From Cristatella mucedo (taxonomy: Eukaryota > Bryozoa > Phylactolaemata > Cristatellidae): DNA of 64,000 nucleotides. A program made the translations under genes and the position numbers. Below the pieces are notes generated by a model, which searched no databases, was not told where the DNA came from, and saw only the letters and a list, made by a program, of their open reading frames with translations. This document shows, in pieces, positions 44,901 through 58,380 of this stretch. Positions within the stretch are counted from its first letter, which is position 1. The number at the start of each line of letters is the position of its first letter. Location of the stretch: positions 1,839,501-1,903,500 of the forward strand of contig WPIO01000075.1 in assembly GCA_009760855.2 (NCBI GenBank), read 5' to 3'.

Positions 44901-47900
44901 AAACTGTGGTATTCGTATTACACTAAACTTATTGACCAATTCTTATATAGGTGATACTACTGCATTCATGTGCTTAGAGCAGGCCAAATGCATCTCAATT
45001 AATCTGCTAGTTCACGTATGCTTTCACAATGGCGAGTATGAAAGCAGCTCATTTGCTGCATTACGTTTTGATGACACTTATTCTGTGCTTCGCAGGCACG
45101 GCAAGAGATTTGTAGGACTTAAGTTATATCACTGGAGGATTCGCCTGCTGTGCACTAGTTGATTGGGTTTTCGGGATGAGGCTTCGATTTCACGATTTCA
45201 TCATTTGAGCCAGCTGCAGTGACAATGGTGCCTTCGGTTGTGACCCAGCAGCGGTTCAGGTGACAGGGCAAACGGCGGAGGTGGAAGTGTAAGTAGTTGT
45301 GGTGATATCACTGAATGCTGTGTCGGCAGCCCTACCAGTTGAGCTGATAGTGACGTTAAAAGTTGGTGCATCAGCAGAATTGGTAGCTGCCCCTCTGGTG
45401 ATACCGAAACTTTCTGTTGGCATGAGGCCGGCAGCCTCTGGAGAAAAGTAAGTTACTGCAACGGTAAGTCCACATGCTGGCATGCCCAAGAGTGGGTACG
45501 GTAGCTGTTTCGTTCACAGAGGCTAGGTCAGAGCGTGCAGCAATAGTTCGTCTGAAACGACGGTGCGAGTGTTGTAAAGTAAAAAGGTTGCTGGAAGTAC
45601 AGCAAAATCGAATGCTACGATTCTGGCAAAATTGACTGCTGTGAGTATGACTGAACGGATGGTAGCGATTAGGTAACAGGAACGGCAAAGCTAGCTTAGG
45701 TAAGCTTTGGCGGAGATAGCATTGAGCCTTAGGAGAAAGTTAGTTGTTGTTGCAACTGGAGAATCAGTGCTGGCCTCAGACTCCGTATAAGCACCAGGCC
45801 GTGCACACACCAACAGCAGGAGAGCTAACCGTCAGCACGATGCAAGCTTTAGAGCTGGTAGTTTAGTACATGCACACGAACGTGTAAGGCTGGGACTGGA
45901 AAAAAAGGAGGAGTAGCACCGAGATGTAAGATCTCCTGGCATGTCACAGGGACATGTTGGTGCCTGTCAAGTGGAGCTGGAGCCTGAGTCAGAAGTCCCT
46001 CCCTTATGCACTCCTGCTTTATCGTCACCCCCTTCAAAATTTTCTGTGAAGATAATGCTATTTTTGCTGTAAGGCAATGATTACATGTTTAAGGTGTTAA
46101 CACTCGGGTGTTTTGACTAAGGGCACAACGAGCTCATTTGATGTTCTGCTTACCCATTGGGCCACTGTCGGCCCAGCCGCAAACGCTGCCATCGGTTTAG
46201 CCTGTAGGCTATGGCGCACACGCAGCTCCTCATAAGTGAAGGAGGACTACCAAAGAGAAAACAAACTCAATCTGGAGCCACAGTTTAGTAATATTGAACT
46301 TATTTAATAGCCGGCGGACGATCGCCTAGTGTTTACTCACCTGCTACGTGAGTTGAAGTTCAATATAAAGCGTTCGCTTTGCTTGTAAGGCAGAATCGAG
46401 GCTCTTATAAAAAAAGTGCGAGACCATGCGAGAGCTACAGAGTGCGAATGAGACGGGGCGGAAGCAAGGGACAGCCAGAGAAGAACAGAAGCACCAGTAA
46501 GAACTTTCCTAGAAGCAACGGAGCTTCAGCAGAAGATTCTGAGAATCAACTATGCTCTTTATACTGTAGAGTAATCAGCGACGTGCTACTGCACTAAGAA
46601 CAACCTCTCGAGTTCTTATTGCTAAGCATCGACAAAATGCATGGGTGTACATCGTAAATTTTGTGGGGCTATCATCAGCTCTGCAGTCACGAGAAAACAT
46701 ATTCGGCCTCTCTTGCGCACATGAGCTACCACATCTGATGGCATAGACGGAGGACCATGACCAAAACGTTCAAAGAAAGATCGAGGGAAATCATATCGCC
46801 CCATTGCACAGGTGTCTTAAGTCCTACCCATGCAGCATCGTTAGTGCTTTCACATAGTCGTTTGCTATAGCCCGATAGCGTGGGATAGACACCTGAGAAA
46901 GCATTATTGAAGAAACCAGTATGAGCAGCCAGGATAATGCACTGATTACCAACTTGCAGTACAGGCTATTGCTTGCAGGGATCGAGGTAAAGGCACTAAG
47001 GTTGCCATGGTCACATCAGGCTTGCTCTGCTCTGCCAAGGCCTGTACATTTGATGGTGGAAAATAAAGTTGAACTAAAATTGATGTACGATTAATCGAGC
47101 AAACTGTTTTGCAATACTGCACATTGTCTGCATTAATCACTCAGAGCGTGGCGTTAGCAATCGTTATTAAGCTAATTTTACCTACAACGTGAAATGCTAC
47201 CGTTGAGTATATAAGGCGATCCAGGCTTGCCTGGGCTCAGGCTTGTCTTCTGAATCTTAAGTTGCGTTGGGAAACCCTCACACCTTCACCTATCGAACAA
47301 TCAGGTCCATCGTCGATTGCATACTACGACACAGCACTCGAGTACCGTAGCAACTTTAACGTAGTACGGCAGCTCCACCCGTCTGGGAGAAGTGGCTTCT
47401 GCCGGCCTGCATCTCACAGCTGACTACCCACCTAAGAATAAGGCTGACAGTTAAGAAAGAAACTGAGTCAAAACCTGCGGCTGTCAAGATGCTTGTCATC
47501 GTGCGAGTCCTGTGCAGCATGCTCACTGGCTCTGGCTGTGAACGTGGTGTGGCGATGGCGATGGCAAGTTGGGGTAGCGATTAATTTGCTGCTGCATTAC
47601 AACCACTGCCTTAGCCAAACCCTGCTCATTCAAATAAACAGCTTAGCGTATTGTGTCAGAGGGCAATGCAATGACCTTTTATCTGCTGATAACTGAGCCA
47701 AAAACCACTGAAAGGTTGTTTACACCACGGTTTGCTAAGAGAATCCTCCTGACGGTCTTTATTACCTAGCCGCAAGCCTCACAAAAAGGCTGGTTATTAA
47801 TGCTGACCACACGGCAAACGAGATGCATTTAAAAAGTAGTAAGAGCATTTGCCATCGTGTAGCACATATGCTGATATATTTCCAATCTCCACTAAAATAA

Positions 47901-47975
47901 CTCATTGTGGAGATAGTTTTAACCATGCTACGTACTACGACCGTCATGAAGCAGAGGCTATTTTTGCTACAGAGG
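41930..47975. other. Six kilobases with no supported gene
   Basis: AT-rich to mixed DNA. Holds an (AT)n at 43673-43694. A minus-strand frame at 45256-45489 is noted separately. No LINE tail, SINE or exon chain found; possible coding here would be very short exons I cannot see. Confidence 0.45.
45256..45489 (-). other. Possible Thr/Ser-rich exon or pseudogene
   Basis: 77-codon minus-strand frame with balanced composition (VAVTYFSPEAAGLMPTESF, TFNVTISSTG, ending CPVT-stop) and one N-glycosylation motif. It overlaps a second frame upstream (VNETATVPTLG), as if one frameshift separated them. It looks like an extracellular beta-rich protein piece; family unknown. Confidence 0.25.
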
Positions 47976-47980
47976 TTATA

Positions 47981-48368
47981 ATAGTAATAATAATAATAAT
48001 GTACTTGATAAAGCGCCCTCAGAGAACCTAATCTCTTTCTAGGCGCTTTACATTTGCTGCAAAGGGAAATGCAATGAAATGGTAAGTAAAATCATGCATG
48101 AAAAACGAACAAAATTAATAACATGGTTAGGGGTGACATGCACATGGTCAGCATGCAAATGTGGTTAGTGGCAGCATGCACAGTGTCAGCACGCATAAGC
48201 ACGTGAAGGACGAGCCACAGGGACCCACTAAATGCTGTCCTAAATAGGTGTGTTTTTAAGTTCCTTTTAAATGTGGTCAGGTCAGGGGATGTTCTGACGC
48301 AGGTCGGGAGTTCCAGGCTTTGGGAGCATACGAACTAAATGCACGGTCTCCAAAGGATTTGAGGTTTT
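47981..48368 (-). mobile_element. LINE 3' end (family 1), about 390 bp
   Basis: (AAT)n, tail hairpin, 3' UTR and RT end, collinear with 17454-17848 and 36592-36980; a well-conserved copy. Confidence 0.9.
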
Positions 48369-48379
48369 TTATGGAGGAT

Positions 48380-48660
48380 GTGCGTGTTTGTGAATGAATG
48401 TATGTGTGTGTATATGTTTCTGAATTCATGTGTTTCTGATGGCATTTATTATGGCTGTGTGCGCTTCTGATTGTGTGTATGTTTCTAATAGTAAAGATTT
48501 ATTTGATAAAGATACCTCCGAGAACCCAATCTTTTTCTAGGCCTTTTACATTTGCTGCAAAGGAAGCGTCTGTGTGTGTGTGTTTGTGTAGGTTTGCTTG
48601 TGTTTGTGAGTGTATGTGTGTGTGTGTGTTTATGAGTGAATTTGTGCGTGTGTATTTCAA
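48380..48660. repeat. GT-rich microsatellite, in two parts
   Basis: TGTGTG/TGAATG patches at 48380-48485 and 48570-48655, split by a LINE tail. Confidence 0.8.
48488..48566 (-). mobile_element. LINE 3' tail (family 1)
   Basis: ATTTGATAAAGATACCTCCG, TTTTTCTAGGCCTTTTAC, TTTGCTGCAAAGGAAG. Sits within the GT microsatellite. Confidence 0.8.
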
Positions 48661-48766
48661 GCCAATTGATGACGGCGTTTGAGAATTCATTTTCATCCAG
48701 TTGATTCATTACAGAGGCTTAATTAGCAAAGCATAAAGCAAATAATTTGGGTTACACAAATTAATG

Positions 48767-48910
48767 CTTGTTGATTCAACGGCCCCATTTACACAGCAAA
48801 AGAGCCGTATCGCCTATCGCTACCAATTGCAGTGAGATATACAGAATTGCCCGTTTCAAGAATCAAACCAGTGACCTGTTAAGTAAATTGCGACCGTCTA
48901 ACCCCAGAGC
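48767..48910 (-). mobile_element. tRNA-derived SINE, decayed
   Basis: The minus strand has TTGGCTCTGGGGTTAGACGG (A box), GGTTTGATTCTTG (B box), then CACTGCAATTGGTAGCG, parallel to the copy at 12134-12300. Confidence 0.65.
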
Positions 48911-49569
48911 CAAGACACAGGGACAGAGATGTACTAGGATGTTCAAGTGATGTTAGAAGCCACAATAGCGGAAACGACGATAAAACGTAAGAAGCCACTT
49001 TTTTCAAAGTTGAGCCGATTTTATTGCGAGCACCTTGCATACTGGCCCTGGGGTGAAGACACCAGAGACTCTGGTAATCCCTGACCCAGTCACTCAGTGA
49101 AGACCCGGGTGTTAAAGCCCTAGCGGCTCGGACGATAAATTGAGATAAGTAATTCAATCACATCACTTCGATGCCGAGACGTGGTGGCGGTTCCCACACG
49201 TCAGCCGATCAACCAGCTTCTCCTTAGGAAACCGCTCCGTTTATAGCTACATATTTTCAGCACTTAACCGGACATTTTCGTGTCTACTGGCAGCTGTGCA
49301 CTTTTTCGACGCAGAAAGTAGCCCCATTTTTTTACTCTTTCCATCTGAGTGTGTGTTGCAGCTGACAAGTAGACTCGGAGAGAATGCAATGGCGGACAAA
49401 AGATGAATAAGCGCTCCGGAAGGCAAGATTGCTTCGGAGCTAGCGGTTTTAACTTCGTAGTGACTGGTGCCGAATTAGTAGCTCGAATGAATTTCAGTTA
49501 ATTGAGTCCAGTATTGCGAACCCAGATGGACCGTGCGCCTGCCTTAGCCTGCATGTTGCACAGAATATT

Positions 49570-50215
49570 CCATTCCTCTGGTTTTCTAAGGCATGGGCCC
49601 TCGAAGTTTGCAATCAGTCTTCCGACGGTGGAGTAGTAGGGACGCTGCAGCAAAACTACAAATCCAAGTGATTTACAGGCGCACTAAGAGTCAGAGTGGA
49701 AGCTTTGGAGGCCAATGGAGTACGAGGGAGCGTGAAAAGGCAAAGTGCGAACAGGACGGAAGCATGTGTAGCAAGCCAGCTCTTTGCCAATCTTCAAATC
49801 CGCCAAGCTAAATACTCTTCACAAATAGGTATGTCTTAATACCAATTAATGACTTTTTAATTCTGTGGCTTCTAGGTTTCCATTATGATATAAAATTCTA
49901 CCTGTGCTAGTGCTTTAAAATGATCAATTCAAGTTGGAAAGCGAGGGCTGTATTAACGATCTTCGTTTCTTTGTGATGGGAAAGAATTTACTGAAGTGCA
50001 TTGAACCTTGTCTTCGTGTCGCACTTAACGTCAGAGAACACGAATTCCGGGCATACTATTATTTTAAAGTGAAGTGCATTTTTTCTGGCAGCAATCCATC
50101 TACGCCTAGATATCGCTTTCTTCAAGACTACCTTAGTATAAGCAGAGCGTGTGGTCACCAAGTGACTCCTTTTGGTGTACAGCAATTGTGAGGTATGAGC
50201 GATTTTATACACACT
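49570..50215. repeat. Duplicated block A1
   Basis: Collinear, diverged match to 52730-53545: GCAAGCCAGCTCTTTGCCAA, CTTCACAAATAGGTATGTC, GTGCATTTTTTCTGGCAGC, AGCAGAGCGTGTGGTCA all recur in order. No gene recognised in it. Confidence 0.8.
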
Positions 50216-50224
50216 CCCAAAACT

Positions 50225-50545
50225 AGAGCTCATTGGCTAGGCTTGACTTGTTCTATAAAATAGTTTGGATAGTCTTTCATAATTCATTCCTGCGCCTTTT
50301 ATAGGAACGACTTGGCGGTAGTTGCTTAAGCTGTGTAAGTCTGGAGTTTCTTTTCTAATACGTGGTTTATTTAGGCTACTTTTGGTGCAGGACAAGACCT
50401 GAGACTAAGGAAATGATCAGTACGCTAGTTATGCATGTCTTAAGCAGATCTATACATGTCGGAAATATGACGGTAAGAATAGGATCTACAGGGCTAGCAG
50501 TTAATATAGTGGAACATTCAAGTTTTTTTATTAAATTATTATTCT
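50225..50545 (-). mobile_element. LINE family 1 RT fragment
   Basis: Aligns with about 38050-38370 of the reference LINE (GGCGGTAGTTGCTTAAG, CAGGACAAGACCTGAGACTAA, GTTATGCATG). The paralogous piece is at 61850-62170, so it predates the duplication. Confidence 0.75.
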
Positions 50546-51697
50546 AATTGCTGAGTCCTAAGTAAACAAACTCTACGAATACAAAAGAGCTTTCCGCAAT
50601 CATCAGTATCTTCTGCCCCTTATCCTCATTTGAGTTGACATCATGGATTGACTTTTAACAATTCTAAGAATTTGGCTCGGCGTTGCTACGTAAGTATCCT
50701 TTGCTTTATTTTATTGGAAGACTTACAAAAGCATAGGCATTTCAGTGATACCAAAGGATGGTGAGACAGCGTTGTTTTGAATTAACGTAAAGCCTTTCAT
50801 GGTGAAGCCTAAAATTTGTATAAACGCCGTAATTTACTGCATTGCAATTTTTGGGATTTCTGTCGCGATAAAAAACTCTGCCCCCCGCACCTCCGATGGC
50901 CTCGTCGGGTATATCTGTACTTTTGATACTCCAGCACCTATTGGACCGTTAGCCACCTGACCTGAGCCACCATCCTCTTTAAAAGATCTCCAGATAACAG
51001 CCGCCGGTGGAGTCGCAAACGGTTCTGTGTGATTGGCGTGTCAAAAAAAAGATAGACGTGCCTGCTTCCCGGTCAGGCTGAACTAATAGCGACGAATGCA
51101 AATAAATGGCGCCCACCTCCGATATTCTGCTGCAGGAGTGTTTAGTCACGTAGTTAGTGCTAAAAGGCACGGGGGTCGACAAACTGACATCTATTGCCGT
51201 CGTAGCTTCCACTTTCAGCGTAAATATCAGTTGCAGAAAAGCGATCCAATTCTAGGCATTTCTCACTCTCAAGTGCCACAGTGCTGCCATCGTGGTCTCA
51301 AGCTCTTGAGTGGCTATTTTGCGCGTATTTTTATCAGCAGCCGTGTTATCCGTTATCGTCGTCTGACATGTGCTACCGTTCACATGAACTCACGTCTTCG
51401 ACCATGTGCGATTGCCCACATGCTCACGTGCACACACGAATGTAATTATCAATATGAAAGAAAGGGTGGACGACAATAGCACATCCGTACAAGACACCGC
51501 TGCAGGGCTCAGCTTGTGATCGCTTTCCTGGTTCGTACTAAAACGGTCAGGGCCGCCAGTTTTGCTCTCCCCGAGATTTGCAGAATATCACAGAATACTA
51601 TACCTGCACCACGAGCTGCACCGTGCTGCTGGTGGAATTTTAATCAACCAACGGTTCAATTAACACCTGCCCTCTCCCACGGGCCGAACGTGCGCCT

Positions 51698-51703
51698 TAT
51701 ATA
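51698..51703 (+). promoter_or_regulatory. TATA box of paralogue 1
   Basis: TATATA in CTTATATACCGACTGCCCAG, conserved with the second copy (63088-63093). The start site is expected near 51728. Confidence 0.6.
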
Positions 51704-51850
51704 CCGACTGCCCAGATACCCCAGCCGCTAGATACAAGGTCAAGGTCGCTGACTTTTTTGTTCAGCCGAGAAAAGTTAGTACCACCAGCTTCGGCGTCCG
51801 ACACTGTCTGACTTTCGGCAAAGGGGCTTCGTGAACAAAAGAGCACTCCG

Positions 51851-52460
<610 letters not shown>

Positions 52461-52491
52461 CTAAATAGATGAAAACAAAAAAAAAGAGAAA

Positions 52492-52497
52492 AATAAA
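52492..52497 (+). terminator. Poly(A) signal of paralogue 1
   Basis: AATAAA 32 bp after the TGA. Confidence 0.4.
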
Positions 52498-52729
52498 CGA
52501 CCTGGCACTTTTTGACTTCAAAGTATCTGGCGTCAAATCGGTCGCTCGAATGGAATAGGGAGTCGCTTCTTGCTCGAGAACTACTTGCGCTTGCAAGGCA
52601 CGGAGCGCTCGCTCGGAGCGCCCAAGGTTCAAAGTTTAAGCCCGAAGTCGCGCGAAGTGCCCTTGGCAGTCATCTTGCGGGCGGCAGCATGAGTACACTG
52701 CTGCTAGCCTTTATCCGAGAACAATCGCG

Positions 52730-53545
52730 GAAAAATCTTGTGGCCTCTAAATGGTTGGCCTAAATTTTCGCTACGTAGCTGACTATTGCGGCGCGACTGC
52801 GGGCTCTTTAAGATAATCTTTAATAGATGCTCCCTGGATGGCGCTAGGAGTCGAATTAGCGTTTTGTGGTCTATTTGGAGGCAAATGGAATACCAGGAGG
52901 TGCTAAGAAGCAAAGTGTAAGCAGGACTGGAGCATGTGAGGCAAGCCAGCTCTTTGCAAATCTCCGAAGCCTGCTCGTTGAATGATATTCACAAATACGT
53001 ATCTCCTATTAGAAACAAAAGACTTTTCAATCCAGTGGCCTCTAAATTTCCTTCATAATAACACATGCATGCTACCTGCACTGGTGATTTAGACTGGTAA
53101 ATTGCGGCTATCAAGCCTAGGCTGTATGAAGGGTCTTCGTTGTTTTTGACGGAATATAAATTACTGGAGTTAATTAATCTTGTCTCCGTGTCGCGGTTGA
53201 CCCATCCGCGGTTAAACATGAACTCCGGATGTTGAATTATTATTCTAGTGAAGTGCATTTCTTCTTGCGGCAGCAATGCCGCTGCGCCGTGTCCCGCTTT
53301 CTTTAAGCTTCGCCTTCATAGATTCTCCTTCATTCATATTGTCCTTCATTTATATATTCTCCTTCATTCATAGATTCTCCTTCATTCATATTCTCCTCCA
53401 TTCATAGATTCTCCTCCCTTCATATTCTCCTTAACTCATATTCTCCTTCATTCATATTCTCCTTCATTCATAGCTTCTCCTCACAGAAGCAGAGCGTGTG
53501 GTCAGCTAGCGAAACTCTCCTGTGTAGAAGTGGGAGGCATGTAAC
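52730..53545. repeat. Duplicated block A2
   Basis: Second copy of block A, about 170 bp longer because it contains the minisatellite at 53315-53485. Confidence 0.75.
53315..53485. repeat. TTCTCCTTCATTCATA minisatellite
   Basis: About ten imperfect units of 14-18 bp (CTCCTTCATTCATA with optional GATT or TT). Absent from the equivalent place in A1. Confidence 0.9.
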
Positions 53546-53549
53546 ACCC

Positions 53550-56335
53550 CCGAACTTTTGCAAACGAAGTCATCTATAACAACAGCATTGAAGACGATAT
53601 TATCACGCTTACGCAGCACCATAGGGGAACCGGATTGCTTCCAATGCAGCTTTAACAGTTCAGGAAAGAAATCAAATAGGTTAATGACAGTGCTTAGAAA
53701 TCTAACTACGTTCTTTGTCTAGAAAGTGCTCGCTACAGCACATTTCTATGAGCAGTGGTGGCATCAGCTCTTTAGGGAGGTCAAACGGTGGCTAGAAATT
53801 TGCAGCGCTGCTTCAACATTACAAACATCTCGGTGGTCCCTCTCTGCTGCTAGACCTGCCTACGTCAGTGTTCGTGGCTGTTCAAGTAGTCGCCAGGCCG
53901 AAGGTAAATTTGGGAAATTCGGCAAACTCACCTTGCAGACGTATCATCGGTGCCACTATTTAAGAGCTCCTGATAATATCTCAGCCAAAGCTATCGTATG
54001 TCAACGCCTCCAGAAATTTTTATATGCTATTGTGATCTCCTTGAAGTTGTTGTGAGTGTGCTCAACGAGGAGATGGTAATTTAAACAATGAAGTTGCACC
54101 TCTTCTAAAGATCCTGGACGAGTTGTCAATGAAAAATATGATTTTTTTTTATCGCACCGACCGACCGACCGACTGTTCCCAATTTCCTCTCGGAGACTTT
54201 AGGTCACACTGTGGCAGATGAATAGCGCATCTTTACGTAGAGTAAACTTGGACGAAGTTGTGACGGCTCCTCACACCTGCGACACTGTCATCAAGCAGGT
54301 ACGAATACTTCAGCCAAGACGTCAAAAGGTCGGCAGTGGACCGAGTTAAGACCGAGGTCTTTGATGATGAGGTTGGTAAAGTCTCGACGGCTCGGTTTCC
54401 CTCTTAGGCTGCATCTCTGATATTTTCATGTCGTTTTTCATCGTCTTTCTCGCGCTCTCTCGCATACAGCGAGACCCTTTAGAGGACGGCCGGTCTGTCT
54501 TGGAATAAGTTGGTCGAAGGAGCTCAAACCAGCGCGGCATGTGGACGATCGAGGAAGATTTGGACGGCATGTGGACGATCGAGGAAGATGGATGTGAACG
54601 CGCCATTGCCAAGGGGCGCGCGGTGCCACACCCTCCGGAACCTGGGGACGAAGCTACAAATGGCGCCCTTTTTCTTTATCGAACAGAGAGCTTGAGAAAC
54701 TTTCACGACTGCCCTCTGATACGGCTACATTGAAGAGAACCTTCAAGGCAACTCTCAATTAGAAAGAGCCCATTCCCCTTAGCCGATGAAGAAAGACACG
54801 AGTTCCAGGGCTTTCCTTAGCATGTCGTGACGTAGGGCAGGAATTGTTTTACCGTCACATATTTCCTTTTACATCTCTGTTCCTTCAATGTCTGAATGAT
54901 AGACATATATCCAAGTTCTTGACATTGCTCGCGGAATTAGGTCTTGTCAAGTATTTCAAAATCTTCTCAACTTCCAACAAGAAGCCAAATTAGGAATCCA
55001 CATTTATGAACTGGAATAAACCTAGTTGTAGTTTCTAGTCGGAGACTGTCAATGCTGTCCTCCAAGCTCTTTAACTTTTCTCCTCTGAAGTGAGACTAAC
55101 ATCTTTAGAGAGACTTCTCCAGGCATCTGCGTCCTTCGGCGAATTCTTCGTTCAACTGCAGCTCCACACAATTCACATCTCCCTTTGGCATTTTATAGTG
55201 ATTCCTGGCACAGGTCTTCTCAAAGTATTGACAGCTGCATCTCATGAGAGTGAAGGTCGATTGACGCGTCTTTGAAGTTTATCTGTGGATCCTGCGGCAT
55301 TTTCTGAACGAGTTCAATCTTCCTTAAGATGTTGTACCGAACTGTCAATAGAGCCAAAAAAGTAATGCCTTGCGGAATCATAACTTGCAGCAGGAATTCC
55401 TGCCAGGTTCAAGCTGTGATTATCACAGTTTACAGAAATTGTCTTCTAATTTGTGGACATTATATTTTTGCACACCGCAAATGGCCAGACATAACTGCTG
55501 CATTTTCGTAGCACAGCCAGTTAAATAAGCCTATCTTCAGCGGCCTAATAATGTGTCAGTGCTAAGCCACGGTACGCTGGCTCGCCCTTCACGCGGCATA
55601 GCAGGCAGGGGCCCTCAGTTGGCGTGGGGAAGCCCCCCTGTGGTACACTGAATGAGACGAGCGGACTGGGAGGGCAGTTGGAATGTGGTCGGAGGGGTGG
55701 ACGACCGTTCGCTTGTTTTGCTGTGAGTGCAAGCTGAAAAACCGGCGGTTAAAGCCCCTTGGTTTTTCTATATCGTCTCGTGTGTGTCGCCAGAGCTTCA
55801 AGCCGCAGCTTGGTCTAAGTCGGTTAACATGCTTAACTAGCTCAGCCAGTAATAGTCAAGTCCATTGAAACAAGGACGTGCTTGAAGTCAAAATAATTAT
55901 TCTCACATGAAAAATTAACAACAAAATGCAAAATCCACTTTGCCTTTGGCCCCGCCTCATAGCTTTGGTGCCCTGGGACATTTGTCCCCCTGCCCAGCCC
56001 TTGATACACCTCTGGTAATAGGCATATTTTAGGTGTATTGTATTTCTTGCTGCAAGCCTGGGTATTTTAATCATTCACAATGCGAGAGTAGCTGCTGTTA
56101 GTGTAGATAGAAAACTTGAGCCCAATTTGTGGCATAGAAAACTCCGTTGCAATTTCCCCATCTGCAGCACATACAAATGACAAAAAATCAAAATTAGAAT
56201 TGACCATCGCTAACATTATGTAGTCTACCATTTAATTTTCCGCTTACACCTGCCGATTGTTTGACATGATATTCTAATACTTGCTCTCCACTTTACCTTG
56301 TGGATTGCGCTTGATGTTTTAGCATTTAAAATGAT
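53550..56335. other. No supported gene
   Basis: Includes a 30-bp direct duplication (GGCATGTGGACGATCGAGGA and following) at about 54534-54591, lying in a small plus frame (MWTIEED repeated twice, 54539-54733) that I do not recognise. The rest is featureless. Confidence 0.45.
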
Positions 56336-56399
56336 ATATACTGACATCGCTGATTTTAGCTTTGTCTTGAAACCTCATAGAACTCGATCTGTTTCGTAG

Positions 56400-57343
56400 C
56401 CCTCATGTATTTGTTGAATATTTGTTGATATTTGTTGATTTGTTGAAGGAAGCGTGCGAAGATTGAAGATGTGCTATTTTTAAAGACCTTTGGCCTTTGG
56501 ACTGCTCTTGCCTGCCTGCCTGCCAGAACGCTTTCTCGAGGGGGATCTTGCGAGTTTTGCATCAAACCGGCAATACTTTGAGTTTGGTCTTCCGCCATCG
56601 TTGTAGGGTTCGATAGATGTAGGGTAGCGCCACGATATTCGCTGCTAGTGACTTGTAGATTGTTGTCAGTTGGTTGAAGATGAATTATTTTCCGCCGAAG
56701 TGTGCTGCTGCCATCGTCAGTCTGCACGACGATTGACCGATATGTGTGCCCGCTTGAGCCGCCACCTTTGCTCCAGCTACTTCGTCAATTATCCGCGATA
56801 GTACCTGTCGGCCGGGTTGAAGAGGCGGAAGTGGGCAAGCAGAATGATGGCGATCGTAGTGATAGTGCTGTTGTCGCTCTTTTGCCCGATCGTCATTGAG
56901 CTGCACCGTCTCCTGTACTAACCATAGAGGTTCGACGTGCGGATGGAGCACAGGCAATGCCGTCCAAATCTGCTGTCCCACGATCAGCTGTGCAGGGTTG
57001 AAGCCTGTAGAGGTGCAATGCGTTGAATCGTTACAGCGAGGCACGGATCAGGCTGCCTCACAACATAATTGGCTTCTTCGCACAGCTCATTACACTTCTT
57101 CGTTTGCGTTCGGAAAGTTTGAGCTGGTCGTAACATGACTGAACCCGTATCGTCACACGAAATCATCAAGCTCGTGGAATAATAATTGTGGACCATTGTC
57201 AGACTGCAATTACTCTGGTATACCGAAGCGAGCGTAGTCTGTAGTTTGGCCTCACTTCTTTGGTCGTTGATTTTGATAATGGAGCGATTTCCATATATCG
57301 GGAGTAAAAGTGGATTACAATCAGGTAACGTTATCTTTCGCAT
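56400..57343 (-). pseudogene. Ty3/gypsy integrase C-terminal remnant
   Basis: TGFNPAQLIVGQQIWTALPV followed by NDDRAKERQQHY and PLPPLQPGRQV, the usual end of the integrase, then QTDDGSSTLRR. Frames overlap with shifts. Confidence 0.75.
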
Positions 57344-58002
57344 TCGAAGAGATCGGCATTAGCTTGTTGCCAAATAACACTGGGTAAACGCTGTTGGAAG
57401 TGACGGAGTGACCCTCGTGGCTGTCCCCTCTTGTTGCTTTGACAGAAGCTGCAAGAATCATGTGTCCTAACGTCATGGCTAACGTCTAGCTAGTATAACG
57501 CCACCTTTCTCGGTTCCTAGATTTGGTCAGCCCCCCTCCGGGTGACCGGCGTGGTTCCACTGCAACAGAAATTACTGCAGGCTTTGGGGGGGGATATATC
57601 TGCGATCGTCGTACAGCAGTAAGCCATTCAAAACAGATAGATGGCTACTTATGGCGAAGCACTTCTGCTAGATACCTGGTAAGCCCTCGCTCAATGTGGG
57701 CCATCCTGACAGCGCATACTCAATGGAAGCCTCTCACTCGCGGTCATCAGTGGTAGTCTGCTTTGCTTCGCTCAGGCGAGCTACTGAAGGCGATTTAGCA
57801 ACGACGGAGCCTATATAGATAGATATATATATAGAGCTGGACGGCTTCCGCTGATCTCGTTCCTCACTTCTACACAATTGAGCCCTTGACAAGGTATCAG
57901 TTACCACTAGGGTCTTTCAAGTTACTTACGTGGCGCGAGTGTTAAAACGCATCATTTACATCCACTAGCCGTTGGCATCTAGCCAGGACAGTGTCAAGGA
58001 CC

Positions 58003-58380
58003 TTAGTCATCAGCTATGGAAAGCGGTTTGTGGGCAGTGCAAAGCTCAAACAAAGGCAAGCCAAAGAGGAACTGGCTGTACTTCTTGCATGCACACACCG
58101 CCCCGCTAGACATCTTTTTTCGATCTGAGCGTATTTTTTTCGGAGCCTGAAAATGTGCGGAATGTAAATGTGACAGGTCGTACATCTTGCTCTTCCGATC
58201 CATGGCACCGCAACAGAACTGCACCTAGACTATAGCTACTAGCATCGGCCCTGACAATCACCAACTTTTACGGGTCCTAATAGGCTAAATCGCCTCAGTC
58301 AAAATCAATTTCTCTTTCAGAAATGTTTTCCTGTGGTTAGGCCCAAAGTACCATAGAACGACGAGTGGAGGTCGCTTAGC
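58003..58380 (-). pseudogene. Ty3/gypsy RNase H remnant
   Basis: ADASSYSLGAVL, YAQIEKRCLAG and HKPLSIADD appear across two frames; the conserved DAS and E residues are visible. Confidence 0.75.
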
